64,000 nt of DNA from Cordylochernes scorpioides (taxonomy: Eukaryota; Arthropoda; Arachnida; Pseudoscorpiones; Chernetidae): NCBI GenBank assembly GCA_030710605.1, contig CP092870.1, positions 19,382,684 through 19,446,683 on the forward strand, written 5' to 3'. The notes beneath the pieces are model-generated. The model ran no database searches and was not told the origin of the DNA. It saw nothing but the letters and a program-made list of their open reading frames with translations. A program made the position numbers and the translations under genes. Every line of letters starts with the position of its first letter. Within the stretch, counting starts at the first letter, position 1. Below, piece after piece: positions 23,488 to 33,566 of the stretch.

Positions 23488-24060
23488 TATAGTATAACCT
23501 TGTAGAACGACATTTGAAAATTATCTCGCATGTGTTTCTTTTGAACGAAAAATCCAAATTTATTTTGAGGATAAATAACGATTATTTCTAACTCCAGGGA
23601 TGAAGTATGAAAAGATGAACCGTGAAGAGTAATGATGAAAAGAAAAATAAAAGTGTCCAGGGATGGGAATCGAACCAACAGTATTCGGCTTACCGGGCAG
23701 ATGCCATGTCCACTAGGCTACCCTGGACATATTTTATGACTTTGTTAATTTGACACCCTATAATTCCACCATACTCTCATGTCCCAAACTCCAGACTATC
23801 AAATAGCAAATGTTAGTTCGACCTATTCGATAATTCCACTGATTTTCACAAAGTCAAATTTCAACAACATTAGATAATTCTTGTTAAAATACAAATTTAT
23901 TGCTGAAAATGCCATACTTTGGCATGCAGCGGCCATAATCAGCGTATGCACACAGTACTTAAGTGTTACAATGCATTGCAAAATGCGCCGACATGTTTGC
24001 ACACAATTATTTACACACAATTTAGGCCTAACTTAGGTGGCAGCTGGTTATGGTGTCTTA
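23488..24060. repeat. Tigger-like non-autonomous copy (family C interior)
   Basis: Matches the terminal regions of the coding element at 28339-30625: ATAACCTTG start, CTTGTTAAAATACAAATTTAT-type block, CTTTGGCATGCAGCGGCCAT and AATTTAGGCCTAACTTAGG. It hosts the tRNA-like sequence at 23654-23728. No coding part. Confidence 0.6.
23654..23728 (-). tRNA. tRNA-like sequence, possible pseudogene or SINE head
   Basis: On the minus strand: 7-8-bp acceptor GTCCAGG(G) pairing exactly with (C)CCTGGAC; A-box TAGCCTAGTGG; B-box GGTTCGATTCC; and TTTTA a few bases downstream as a possible Pol III stop. The anticodon stem TCTGC/GCCGA has one mismatch and the loop CCGGTAA would give anticodon GGT (Thr), but position 33 is C rather than the universal U, and the T stem has a mismatch. 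The acceptor is well preserved, so it may be a recent pseudogene or a tRNA-derived retroposon. Confidence 0.5.
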
Positions 24061-24324
24061 AAGAATAAAAGAAATTTCTTTATTGTCAATAATCACTTTT
24101 ATTTAGTAGCAGTTTATTATAAATTCTACTTTGCCATTTAAAAACAATTTAATCATACAATTTAAACTTGTAGATTATTTTATTTATAAATTCTATAAAA
24201 CCTAAAATTTGTTTATATTATTTGTTTTAATTAAAATAGATTATTTTCTGTTTGTATTTTGTCAACTTTTATATTTACACAAAAAGAAATAAAGTTTGTG
24301 ACAAATATATTTCTGTGAAAAATA

Positions 24325-24430
24325 ATACAAAAGTGAATTTGTACTTGGATCAGGTGGATAAATTGAGAAAAGAGGCATTTCCTGATGGTGTAACTGAAAG
24401 TTGCACAATCAGGAAATGCCCCTTTTCTAA
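24325..24430 (+). repeat. Family S tail with a 13-bp hairpin
   Basis: TGTACTTGGATCAGGTGGAT matches family S copy 1 (inverse of ATCCACCTGATCCCAGTACA at 3400-3421). It ends in GGCATTTCCTGAT and, 18 bases later, ATCAGGAAATGCC, a perfect 13-bp inverted pair. The ATCAGGAGATGCC block is also at 3374-3386. The short open frame over this region is not a gene. Confidence 0.6.
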
Positions 24431-24651
24431 AATATACTTCTGTTTAAATGTTAACTTTGAGATAAAAATGAAGGGCTTCAGAATTATCTTGTAGTCCAAA
24501 TGATTTTTATAAATGTGATGAAACTTGTTTTATAATTTGGTCCCGAATGAAACTTTTGCAATGCAAAAAGTGAACAGGTGTAAATTCACAATTTCGATTA
24601 TATAGATTATAAACAGTTATCAGCGTCATGCGTTCTTAATTCTGTCACCGT

Positions 24652-24722
24652 TTGCTTTTGGTTCAGTGGTAGAATGCTCGCCTGCCACGCGGGTGCCCCG
24701 GGTTCGATTCCCGGCCGATGCA
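24652..24722 (+). tRNA. tRNA-Gly(GCC)-like sequence with unpaired acceptor
   Basis: D arm GTTCAGTGGTAGAAT, anticodon arm CTCGC-CTGCCAC-GCGGG (anticodon GCC), and T arm CCGGG-TTCGATT-CCCGG match eukaryotic tRNA-Gly(GCC), followed by CCGATGC, A and a long T run. The 5' acceptor strand should read GCATCGG but is TTGCTTT, so the acceptor stem cannot form. Likely a pseudogene whose 5' end was replaced. The duplication starting in the anticodon arm supports rearrangement. Internal promoter boxes are intact. Confidence 0.75.
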
Positions 24723-24848
24723 TTTTTTTTTTTTCACAATTTTTAAAACTCATTTATATATTATAGTGGCGGGCGCCCCGGGTTCGATTCCCAGCCGATG
24801 CATTTTTTTTTTTTTTACAATTTTTAAAACTCATTTATATATTATACA
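24689..24848 (+). repeat. 80-bp tandem duplication including the tRNA-Gly 3' half
   Basis: From GCGGGTGCCCCGGG through the poly-T and ACTCATTTATATATTATA, the 80 bp recur at once from 24769, where the T arm reads GGTTCGATTCCCAGCC. Two copies with a few differences. Confidence 0.9.
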
Positions 24849-24948
24849 AGAATGACATCCACGGCGACAATTAATAATTGTAACGAATAGTATTTGAATA
24901 AAAGCATTTAATCGGGTAAACCCCGGGCGTTGCCGGGGTCATTCGGCT

Positions 24949-25070
24949 AGTAGATTATAAACACAAGGTAATAAGACCAAATCCAAATAAAGTGTGTGAC
25001 ATTTTGGTAACAGTGTTGTTTACCAAAACGTCACACACTATTTATTTGGATTTGGTCTTATTACCAGGTG
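24949..25070. repeat. Palindromic repeat, family A, copy 8 (both arms)
   Basis: TAGATTATAAACACAAGGTA and ATAAGACCAAATCCAAATAA on the left, GTGTGTGACATTTTGGTAACA centre, and CAAAACGTCACACACTA and TTGGATTTGGTCTTATTACC on the right. A clean hairpin. Confidence 0.85.
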
Positions 25071-25354
25071 TAAACTCAAAAGAAAGGATTACAGCAAGGC
25101 TATCCTACAATCTGGATATCAGTGAAAAATGTTCTTTATAGATAAAGGCAAATCAAGAAATCCTATATTTTCTTCAGGTTTTAAAACAAAGTAGTATCGT
25201 ATATTACTTTATAGATACACTTTAAATCCTTTTTTAATATTCATTGATCCTTGAGTGATGATAAAAATGATAATACCACATACTTTATAAATAACATAAC
25301 TTATAAAATCTCAGATAAAATCTCTGTTCCCTTGCATTTATATACATGATCAGT

Positions 25355-25535
25355 GTAAATACCCTAATTTGGCCATAAATACCCATTTCTTGATTTCTCA
25401 AGAAGCCTCTTGGACCAAATTTTTGGTAGTTGAGGTACAGTCTGCAACACGTTAGTGAGGGCCAACAGCCCGAAACACATTTGTGGTCGGTTTTTCTTGA
25501 TTCATCAAGAAAATGGGTTCTAAATTCTAAAGTCA
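25355..25535 (+). repeat. Family F repeat, copy 3 (hammerhead-like core)
   Basis: TACCCATTTCTTGATTTCTC, GGTACAGTCTGCAACACG, then TTAGTGA-GGGC-CAACA-GCCC-GAAACAC and ATTTGTGGTC. Stem II GGGC/GCCC abuts GAAA exactly as in a hammerhead; the first box is TTAGTGA instead of CTGATGA as in copy 1; a CAC/GTG stem III followed by GTC is possible. Stem I is not evident. Confidence 0.6.
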
Positions 25536-25669
25536 TACCTTCTAAGTTTCGATTGTTTTAATCATGGTTACAACAATGATATAAATATCTTGGTTCCAAG
25601 TTATGTTATTATAGCCAGGTTCAACTACGTTCAAAATAAAACATAAATTATATTAAGATGCACTTGCGT

Positions 25670-25900
25670 GCCATCTGTTATCAAAATACGAAAGTATTAT
25701 AGACGCGTATGATTCTTTTCAAAATAAAATAATTTCTACTGCCCTTACTGCAATGGAAAAATTAATGGGAGGGCCTGGTTCATCAGTGGTGAACCCTCCC
25801 AGCGGTTTCGCCAGTTCCATTGCAGTAAGGGTAGTAGAAATTGTTTTATTTTGAAAAGAATCATACGCGTCTATAATAGTTTCGTATTTTGATAACATAA
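25670..25900. repeat. Fold-back repeat, family D, copy
   Basis: Arms GCCATCTGTTATCAAAATAC, CTTACTGCAATGGAAAAA and the mirrored CCATTGCAGTAAGGG, GAATCATACGCGTCTATAATAG. The centre is GGGAGGGCCTGG, TCAGTGGTGAACCCTCCCAG and GGTTTCGCCAG. The right arm lacks the central GGGAGGG block, so the palindrome is asymmetric. No coding content. Confidence 0.85.
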
Positions 25901-26544
25901 ACATAAAGTGATAAACAAAACTTACCATAGTGATTGAGCTAGAAAAGATGACTTCTTATTCAGTTTCCTTGATAACCTGCCACAAACACACACTTGATTT
26001 AGACACTTGTTGCTTGTGGGAATTATTGAACATATGCAACCAACATTGAACATTATACAACTATATTCCTAAGCCTTTCTTCAACTCTATAGTGTGATGA
26101 AAGTTTTGATTGGTTGAGTTTACATGGGATCAATGCAAGCTCTGTCTCTAACTTGAAATTTTATTCAACTACAGCTCTGCATATATCGAAAGATATATCA
26201 ATGACCAGCCACCATTTAAAAAATTCAGGTAAAAATATTGAATATTAAAAAAATGTTTAAATATTCTAGAATGCAATCATCAGAAGTTTTTTAAACAAAG
26301 AGACACTCATCATTTTGTCTTTTCAAAATATATTTTATTCTCTCAGTTTCCTTTAAAAAAAATAAATATTATTCATTTTACTGATATGAGAGAAATACAT
26401 ATTTATTAAAATTATAGATAATAAGCCTCTATATGAATTTTGACAATCTTGAAAACGATCTAAAAATGCTGTCATCTGGAGAAAGAACATGAAATATTGC
26501 CAAAGAGTTTTGTTGTAAACATTGGTAATACCCAATTTAAAATA
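25901..26544. other. Non-coding stretch
   Basis: AT-rich; no repeat end, coding similarity or RNA gene recognised. Confidence 0.4.
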
Positions 26545-26702
26545 CAGTAGAACCTCTCTGTAAAGGACACCTAGTTGCAGAGTCAAAGTGTCCTTTAGGG
26601 AGAGGTGTCCTCTTACAGGAGAGTTGCTAAATAGTAAAAATTTTATTTTTGGCTATGAGAGGTGTCCTCTAGCGTGAGTGTCCTCTCATGGAGGTTCTAC
26701 TG
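26545..26702 (-). repeat. Family B MITE, minus orientation
   Basis: CAGTAGAACCTCTCTGTAAAGG to ATGGAGGTTCTACTG, TA on both sides; interior CAAAGTGTCCTTTAGGGAGA. Near-complete, with a deletion of about 20 bp relative to 23227-23403. Confidence 0.8.
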
Positions 26703-27170
26703 TATAAGCAAAAACAATAAATCCATTGCAGGATTTTAAAATATATACAATAGAGTATCCCACGAAAGACCGACCCAAAAACACAGGAATCCCCAGTCTC
26801 TCAGGGAGATGGTCTCTCATTGGAATCTGTCAGGTAAGACCAGGTTATGATTGATATATTTGAACATTGTGGTTTATCATTTATTGTAACCTACACAAAT
26901 TTAATAAATAAACATTCTATGGAAAACACTATTTTGTAAGTTGGGTTCTATAAAAAATGATTTTACCTCAACCTTTTTGTATAAACTTTATTCCAACGTG
27001 TGCTGCGCACTCCGAGTGTTTTAAATAGGAGACCATTTTCAAAACTTGGCTTTCAGATAAGCTTTATCAACATTGAATTCCCTGATAAAGGCTGGTTGCC
27101 AAACATTGGAATCAAGTATCTTTTAAAATGGTTGTAATAAATCATTTTTAACTCAATACAATAATATATT

Positions 27171-27425
27171 CAAAACAATTGTAGACGTGTATGATTCTTT
27201 TAAAAATTAACAATATCTTCTGCATTACTGCAATGGAAAAATTAATGGGAGGGCCTGGCTCATCAGTGGTGAACCCTCCCAGCGGTTTTGCCAGTTTAAC
27301 TAGGAGGGTTCACCACTGATGAGCCAGGCCCTCCCATTAATTTTTCCATTGCAGTAAGGACAGTAGATATTGTTTAATTTTTAAAAGAATCATACATGTC
27401 TATAATTGTTTTGAATTTTCTTAAC
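27171..27425. repeat. Fold-back repeat, family D, copy with both arms
   Basis: Left arm ATTGTAGACGTGTATGATTC through AAATTAATGGGAGGGCCTGG and GTGGTGAACCCTCCCAGC; right arm GGGTTCACCACTGATGAGCC through TTTTTCCATTGCAGTAAGG and GAATCATACATGTCTATAAT. The most symmetric copy apart from the large one at 41630-52480. Confidence 0.85.
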
Positions 27426-27774
27426 AAATGTTGGCTTTAAAAAGATGAAAATACATTTTTTTTTTAAATTCACTTTATTATTTACATGTTGAAATAAATT
27501 TTAGTTATCTTTACAAATAATTTAAATAAAAAAAATTGCCAGTTTGTTTTGAGCAGCTAAAGAATGTGTACTGTATCCACTTTAATTTGAATGAATGCTA
27601 CCTTGAGCTGGCATTTACATGGAACTAATTGTGAATACTACAATTTGATATTTTCAACCTAGAGCCCTCAGTTTTTTTCCCCATTAAATTTTTCCAAGTT
27701 TTTAGTTTCCATTTTTTATATTGAATCATTTTATAAGCTTTTCAAAATAGAAGAGTCAAAGTTTTGAATTATTA

Positions 27775-28120
27775 TATAACCTTGTTAATTTGACACACGA
27801 TAATTTGACACTTCAGTGTTTTCATGTTCTGACCCCCATCCTATTTTGATAGGATAACAAATGTTATTTTGAATTTAAAAAAAAAATCAAATTTTGAGAA
27901 CACTATTTAATTTTTGTTAAAATAAAAATTGATTGCAAAAATCCAATACTTTGGCAAGCAGGGCATATTGGCAGTAATTAGAGAATGGGCACCATGATGC
28001 TTGGGAAATATTGATGCTGACATGTCACATGTTTACTCCTGGTCAATTTAGGCCTAACTTAAGTGGCCGCTAGTCCTAAACAATGAGATGTTTTGGAGAT
28101 AAAAGCTCTGCTATTTGAAA
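27775..28120. repeat. Tigger-like terminal-region copy (family C interior)
   Basis: TATAACCTTGTTAATTTGAC start, TCATGTTCTGACCCCCATCC, GATAGGATAACAAATGTTA and CTTTGGCAAGCAGGGCAT match the left terminal region of the element that follows at 28339. A solo arm. Confidence 0.6.
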
Positions 28121-28338
28121 TAACAACAACAACAAAAAGCTTTATTAAGACCTTTTAGTCTAATACAGATTCTCCAAGCAGAAATGTAAGATACATGCAG
28201 GAAAAATGTAATAGTACCTTAATGGTAATATGATATTCATTTGAAATAACATACAGAAGAGGAAAGACCTACATGCTTTTTGAAGATTAATTGATCAGCT
28301 AGAGAGCAAAGAGCCATAAAAGATTTCTTATAAAAATA

Positions 28339-30625
28339 CAGCATAACCTCATTAATTGGGCATACGCCAGTTCGACACTTTACAATAATTTGACCATGTT
28401 CTGATGTGCCGATCCCCAGCCTATCAAACAACAAACCAAAATTCAACACTATCGATAATACAACACTTACAATAGTTCGACAATTTTAAAATTTGAATTT
28501 TGACAGTTGAATATTTTTTTACATACAAATTTACCGCTAAAAAGGTATTCAGCGGCGGCTGCCAATAGGATTGCGCCTGCGCACTTTTGGTTTCTGATTA
28601 GTTTGTTTCACTTTGCAGTGCCATTGTACAATGTCGTGAGTATTATTTTTTTTAACGCAGGAATTTAGGCATTGTGCGCAAATTAATAATATTATTTTCT
28701 TTTTAATTTTCAACATTGAAATATTTTGAAAATCATAAATAATTTCCTTATAAATAAATAAATCTTTATAAAATGAAGCTACAACAATAATTATGATAAC
28801 ATTATATTTCAATATTCCATGTTAGTTTAAATGAATGAGTGTGGCAAGAAGGTCAGGTTCTGCTAACAAAGATAGGAAACGTGGTCAGTATCTTGGCCAG
28901 CTCACTTATGTAGAAAAAACAAAATTATAGAAGAAATAGAACAAGGAAAATCACATAGTCAAGTTTCCTGAGAGAGAAATATTCCACAGTCCACCATTAA
29001 CATAATTTTTAAAAATAAATTTCCCATGAAAATTTTTTTTTAAATCTAATTTTAGCTCACCTTGAAACCTGATCGTGACGGAATTATTCCCAGAGATTGA
29101 AGAAGCCATGTTTAGGTGGATAAGGCAAGCAAATGCAATGAAACTTGCCATAAATGGCAATATCTTAAAAGAGAAGGCTATACTCTTGGCCTTGAAAATG
29201 GGTCAAGATAATTTTGAAGCCAGCAAAGGATGGCTAGAAAAGTTTAAGGCCAGAAGGAATATTGATTTTAAACGACTTCATGGAGAAGCTGGAAGTGTGG
29301 ATGCCAATAGTGTTGGAAAGTTGAGATTATTCCTTCACTTTTAGCTAAATACAGCCCATAGGACATTTTCAATGCTGATGAAACATTTTATTAGCTTTTG
29401 CCCAATCAAACAACTACTATCAGAGGTGAGAAATGTGAAGGGGATAAAAAGTAACAAGAGAATTCCAGTGTTGGTATGCTGTAATATGGATGGAAGTGAT
29501 ACTTTATATTGGGAAATATAGGGAGACAACGATGCTTCCATGGCATCAATATGCCATTAAATTATCATTTTAATAAAAAAAGCCTGGATGACTGGGGTAA
29601 TTTTTACAGATTGGCTGAAAAAATTGGACCAAATATTTAAAAGAAAAGAAAGAAATATTTTATTAGTTATAGAAAATTGTGCAGCCTACCACATACCTGA
29701 CGGGTTACAAAACATTGAAATAATATTTTTGCCCGCCCTAACTACAAGTGTATTACAACCCTGTGATATCATTAAAGCCCTAAAAGACCAATATAGGAAA
29801 CAAATTATAATGTATCTTCTCACTTGCATGGAAGAAAAAAAATCCTCAAGTACATTTACTCTTTGCAATTAGCTTCAAATGATAATCCCTGAAGCATGCC
29901 TGACACACAATGCTGGCTTATTGGGGCAACCTGGGCAGTAAAATGTTTGCTTTCTTTTGCAAGCATCTTTCCCCCCATTTTTACATTTGTTAGGAAGAAT
30001 GCTGCAGGCAACATAATTAGGTTTACATTTTTTTATCTTCAAATTGATCAGGGAAGTGAGTCTCTTCTTAAGCTACCCTCAGTTGGAACCGGCAAGTTTA
30101 TTTTCTACTTGCTTACGGAAGGTTTGCTTTTATAATAAGTATAATATAAGTCAATTAATAACTTCTTGTCTAAATTATTTTTTAACTAAAAAAATGAGAG
30201 AAAATGTAACAAGTCTTTTTTCAAGCCAGCCAGCAAAATAACTAAACAAAGATCAACCTTTAATGGAGTGACTAGCGTAGACTGCCGTAGTGAAAGGATT
30301 TAATTTACCACATGGACTAAAGTCACTTCCTGACTCTACAGACTAAATCTTTGAAGAGACTATTGTCGCCTCCAGAACTCAAAGGGTAGAGAATTTTAAG
30401 CTTGGTGCACATATGCTAACTATGGTCACTGTGTCCCGCATGCCAAAGTATTGTATTTTCATCAATAAATTTATATTTTAACAAGAATTATTTAATGTTG
30501 TCGAAATTTGATTTTAAAAAAATCAGGCGAATTATCGATAGTGTTGAATTATCATTAGGTTGAATTAAGGGTTGCGATTTGATAGGCTGGAGTTTGGGAC
30601 ATGAAAACATGTTAAGGTTATACTG
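28339..30625 (+). mobile_element. Tigger/pogo-family transposon with long terminal inverted repeats
   Basis: 2.29 kb, flanked by TA. Ends CAGCATAACCTCATTAATT and, from the right, CAGTATAACCTTAACATG. Inverted similarity continues over roughly 250 bp, including GCCTATCAAA with its partner TTTGATAGGC and ACACTATCGATAAT with its partner ATTATCGATAGTGT. Between them lies a dead plus-strand transposase (28835-30240). Long inverted repeats of this size explain how derivatives such as 23488-24060, 27775-28120, 37790-37945 and 39050-39320 consist only of terminal sequence. Confidence 0.8.
28835..30240 (+). pseudogene. Tigger/pogo transposase pseudogene (HTH + CENP-B-type domain + DDE)
   Basis: The N-terminal psq-type helix-turn-helix begins at the ATG at 28835 (KDRKRGQYLGQLTYVEK), with a stop after 32 codons and a frame change. 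A Tc5/CENP-B-like DNA-binding domain is open at 29075-29344 (LFPEIEEAMFRWIRQA, FEASKGWLEKFKARRNI). The DDE domain follows: FNADETFY near 29369 (first catalytic Asp present, stop just after), an IGK phrase near 29510, then 29588-29872 with IENCAAYHIP where the family has D-N-C, and FLPALTTSVLQPCDIIKALK. The second catalytic Asp is thus Glu. Normal transposases of this type are about 450-600 aa; this copy needs several frame changes and is dead. It would have bound the terminal repeats and cut and pasted the element. Confidence 0.85.
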
Positions 30626-30649
30626 TATATATTTGTATTTTGATATATA

Positions 30650-30715
30650 TACAGTCTAACTTCTTTAATTCAATACCCCAAGGAATCAGAGATTTTGGTT
30701 GAATTAAAGTCAGAT
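30650..30715 (+). repeat. Family C end fragment
   Basis: CAGTCTAACTTCTTTAATTC, ACCCCAAGGAATCAGAG and TTGGTTGAATTAAAGTCAG match the left end at 860. It starts 25 bp after the Tigger-like element. Confidence 0.65.
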
Positions 30716-31756
30716 AATTTCATCACAACATTCAGGGGTCAATGGACAAGTGGTTTGAACTGAGGTTTTTGAACGCTATAACCTGATATCGAATCCCACA
30801 CATAGGGAACTTTTTTCTAATTTAAAAAAATAAATGCTCCAATGGCCCCCGATTCTTGAAAAATTCCAACCCCATCAACGAATGCAAAAGTACACATAAA
30901 AGACATTTTCTGTATAAGGGAGATTTCTGGCAAAGTTTGGAAAAATATATATAAAGAGCGTCATTGTATATCATTTTCACACCACTTTTTAAATGTTGAA
31001 TATTGTTTAATTAAATATTTCAAAGTTGAATACTACAAATTTTCACTTCAATAAAAATTTAAAACAACCTATATAAACTAACCTAATTTAATCAATATTA
31101 AATTAACCAAATTTAACCGATAAGAATCTAACCTAACCTTGCAAATTAATACAGTGACATCCAATTTTTTTTCTAAATTCTTCAAAGATATTCTGAAGTT
31201 TAATAATCACATGGAATATTTGTAAAATTAATATCAAACTTGTTTATAAATATATTTCATGTTGTATAAAATAAAATTTGACCAAGTTGTTTATAAATAT
31301 TGTTTTGTCAACAAGTAGTAAACCGGATGGTGCATGTGACTGGAAAAACTATTGTATTTTTTATTTTGTTTATTCTTTTCTTATTTTTTCTAAATTTTAT
31401 ATTAAAAAATCAGAAACAGCATCATAGAGATGATGTGTATTATTTTATTTGACCGTTGACCACCATTTTTGCGGCAACATGTTAGAGATAACGCGGTGTT
31501 ATCTTTAGCCCCTTGATCGGCACCTCGACAGAAGATTATTTAACATGTCCTGTCTCAGCTACAACCCTCCTACAACAGGCCTGACAAGACCCATAACTCA
31601 ATGACCTTCCTGGACCAGACCAGCAGCCCAGCATTGGACCAGGCCTTAGTGACCATAGCCCACTCAGATGATAGAGCACTGCCCCAAATAAACCCACTGA
31701 GCCTTACATCCCCGCCTCTGTCTTATCAATAGAAAATAAGAAATAATAAGAAAATA
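30716..31756. other. Non-coding stretch with a small family S fragment
   Basis: AAATGCTCCAATGGCCCCC and TTCCAACCCC at 30834-30877 match family S. The patch 31480-31720 is GC-richer than its surroundings (CCAGACCAGCAGCCCAGC) and unclassified. Confidence 0.4.
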
Positions 31757-31930
31757 CAGTAGAACCTCCCTTTAGTGGACAACCTGCTAGCGGACACCTC
31801 TCTACAAAGAACAGTTTTAATATGCAAAATTACCATTTTTTACAATTTGGCAACTCTCCGGTAAGAGGACACCTCTTCCTAAAGGACACTTTGGCTCTGC
31901 AATTAGGTGTTGTCCTTTACAGGGATACTG
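31757..31930 (+). repeat. Family B MITE
   Basis: CAGTAGAACCTCCCTTTAGT to ACAGGGATACTG, TA-flanked; interior CAACTCTCCGGTAAGAGGAC and AAAGGACACTTTGG. Confidence 0.8.
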
Positions 31931-32392
31931 TAATTGATAGTTCTTAATTACAACAAGAAAAAATATATTTTTTTTAATCTGATGCTATATGAATCAATCA
32001 ATACGCTAGGTTTGATTCAGAAAGATTAGCATTAAATTTGTATTTTTACATTAAAATATGATATTATTAATTTTTCAAAATAATTTTATTACTTAATACT
32101 CACTTGTAAAAGAATTTGAACAAATGAATTTTAATGTATATAACTGATAATGTGTATTTGATTATTATATTTTTCATTTTGACAAAATCAATATAATAAT
32201 AAATGTTTACTTATTGAACTTATATGTAAGTCTCACATAACTGATAAAAATACCTACTATAAAATGTTTGGATTATTTGTCCTAACTTGTTGGCCAAGGT
32301 TCTGATGAGAGACTGGGGGTCACCATGTCTCTCATGGGAGATTCTTCTGTATAATAACTTGATAGATATTTTAAAATTTAAGACAATTCATT

Positions 32393-32505
32393 ATGAATAT
32401 TCGAAGCTATTATAGACGGATTCTTTTGAAAATTAAACAATTTCTACTGTCCTTAAAGAATATACGAGTCTATAATAGTTTCGAATATTCATAACAGATG
32501 GCGTG
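32393..32505. repeat. Fold-back repeat, family D, minimal copy
   Basis: TGAATATTCGAAGCTATTAT and ATAATAGTTTCGAATATTCA are mirrored around a short centre; the right end AACAGATGGC is the family terminus. The central GGGAGGGCC block is absent. Confidence 0.8.
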
Positions 32506-32577
32506 CTATGCATCATAATAAATTCATAATCTTATGGCTTCATAGAGTGTGTTCTTTCTAATTCCATGGATGCTCAT

Positions 32578-32731
32578 AAAGTAGAACCTTCCTGTAAAGG
32601 ACACCTAATTACAGAGTCAAAGTGTCCTTTAAGGAGAGGTGTCCTTTTACTTGAGAGTTGTTAAATAGTAAAAATGATAATTTTGCAAACTGTCCTTTAT
32701 AGAGAAGTGTCCTCTCATGGAGGTTCTCCTG
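32578..32731 (-). repeat. Family B MITE, minus orientation
   Basis: AAGTAGAACCTTCCTGTAAAG to ATGGAGGTTCTCCTG with AAAGTGTCCTTTAAGGAGAG inside. Ends are slightly degraded. Confidence 0.75.
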
Positions 32732-33439
32732 TATTTTTATACATCCATTGACAAAATATTAAAAGTTAATTTTTCAAATGTTTTTATGCATCCATAATCT
32801 ATTTTTCCCCTCTCTGTTCTTGCTCTCTCAGGTGTGTGTTTCTTAAAAACACTTCTTGACAACAGGCTGTCAAGCTATGGTTATTTCCTAACTAGTTATC
32901 TAAGCCACAAGGTTGGTGAGACACGTGTTAAACCACAAAGAACTAAGTGTCTTAGCTTGTGTCTGCAATGAACAGGTCTATACACTGGGCTACAAGATCC
33001 CCAGAATACTGTCAACCGCTGTGTAAACCTTTAACTATGAGCCCTCACCCATTATCAATAAATCTAATCCTTCCACTTCCTTCCGCAACAATCTGGTGGT
33101 ATTTATATCCTTTTACCTCAGGTTGGTTGGTTTTCTTTTTGGCTGACTAATCAAGATATAAGCAGTAGATCTTTTCATTCCTAATGTATTTGCAAGTAGA
33201 AGTATTCAAACAAATCATTTAACAAAACTTTTAATACAAATGATTTTTTAGGAAGTAGTGCTGGTGGGCATGCTCAAATACGTGGATGCTGAAGCCAAGA
33301 AATAAAACTGTATGGACAACTTTTGACACCACCATTCCCTATAAGTTCTTGATCCAAGCTATCATGATCATAAATTATTTGTATGGATCAATCGAATATA
33401 AAAAGGCATTTTTACTATCAAATGTCACAATGTGAAAAG
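32732..33439. other. Unclassified stretch
   Basis: A block at about 32815-33150 (ACAACAGGCTGTCAAGC, ACCACAAAGAACTAAGTG, TTCCGCAACAATCTGGTGG) is less AT-rich and contains AATAAA, which could be part of an LTR, but no second copy is in the window. Confidence 0.35.
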
Positions 33440-33566
33440 TCAAAATCCAAATATCTAAATTATATGTGCCATTTCAGTAACAACGCTGCTACTGAAACAC
33501 AGGATTCATTTAATTAGATGTGGTCTTGTTACTACCTACTGTTTCTATATAAATTATACCTTATCA
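33440..33566. repeat. Family A, copy 9 (diverged)
   Basis: AAATCCAAATATCTAAATTA, CCATTTCAGTAACAACGCTG, CTACTGAAACACAGG and GATGTGGTCTTGTTACTACC preserve the palindromic layout with many substitutions. A related arm with TTTTGTCTGAAGAGGGCAAA follows at 33600-33690. Confidence 0.6.

Noticed and set aside
24656..24820. CRISPR-like or tandem repeat array around the tRNA
   Set aside because: Only two units, explained by a simple tandem duplication of the tRNA 3' half; the genome is eukaryotic.
27230..27360. Family D also has CUGAUGA followed by GCCAG, and CUGGC followed by GAAACC, as if forming a hammerhead stem II
   Set aside because: In family D the GAAACC comes before the CUGAUGA on the strand. 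That would need the rare arrangement with stem II open, and only about five bases separate the possible cleavage site from the box, leaving no stem I. A competing GGGAGGG/CCCTCCC stem explains the sequence better.
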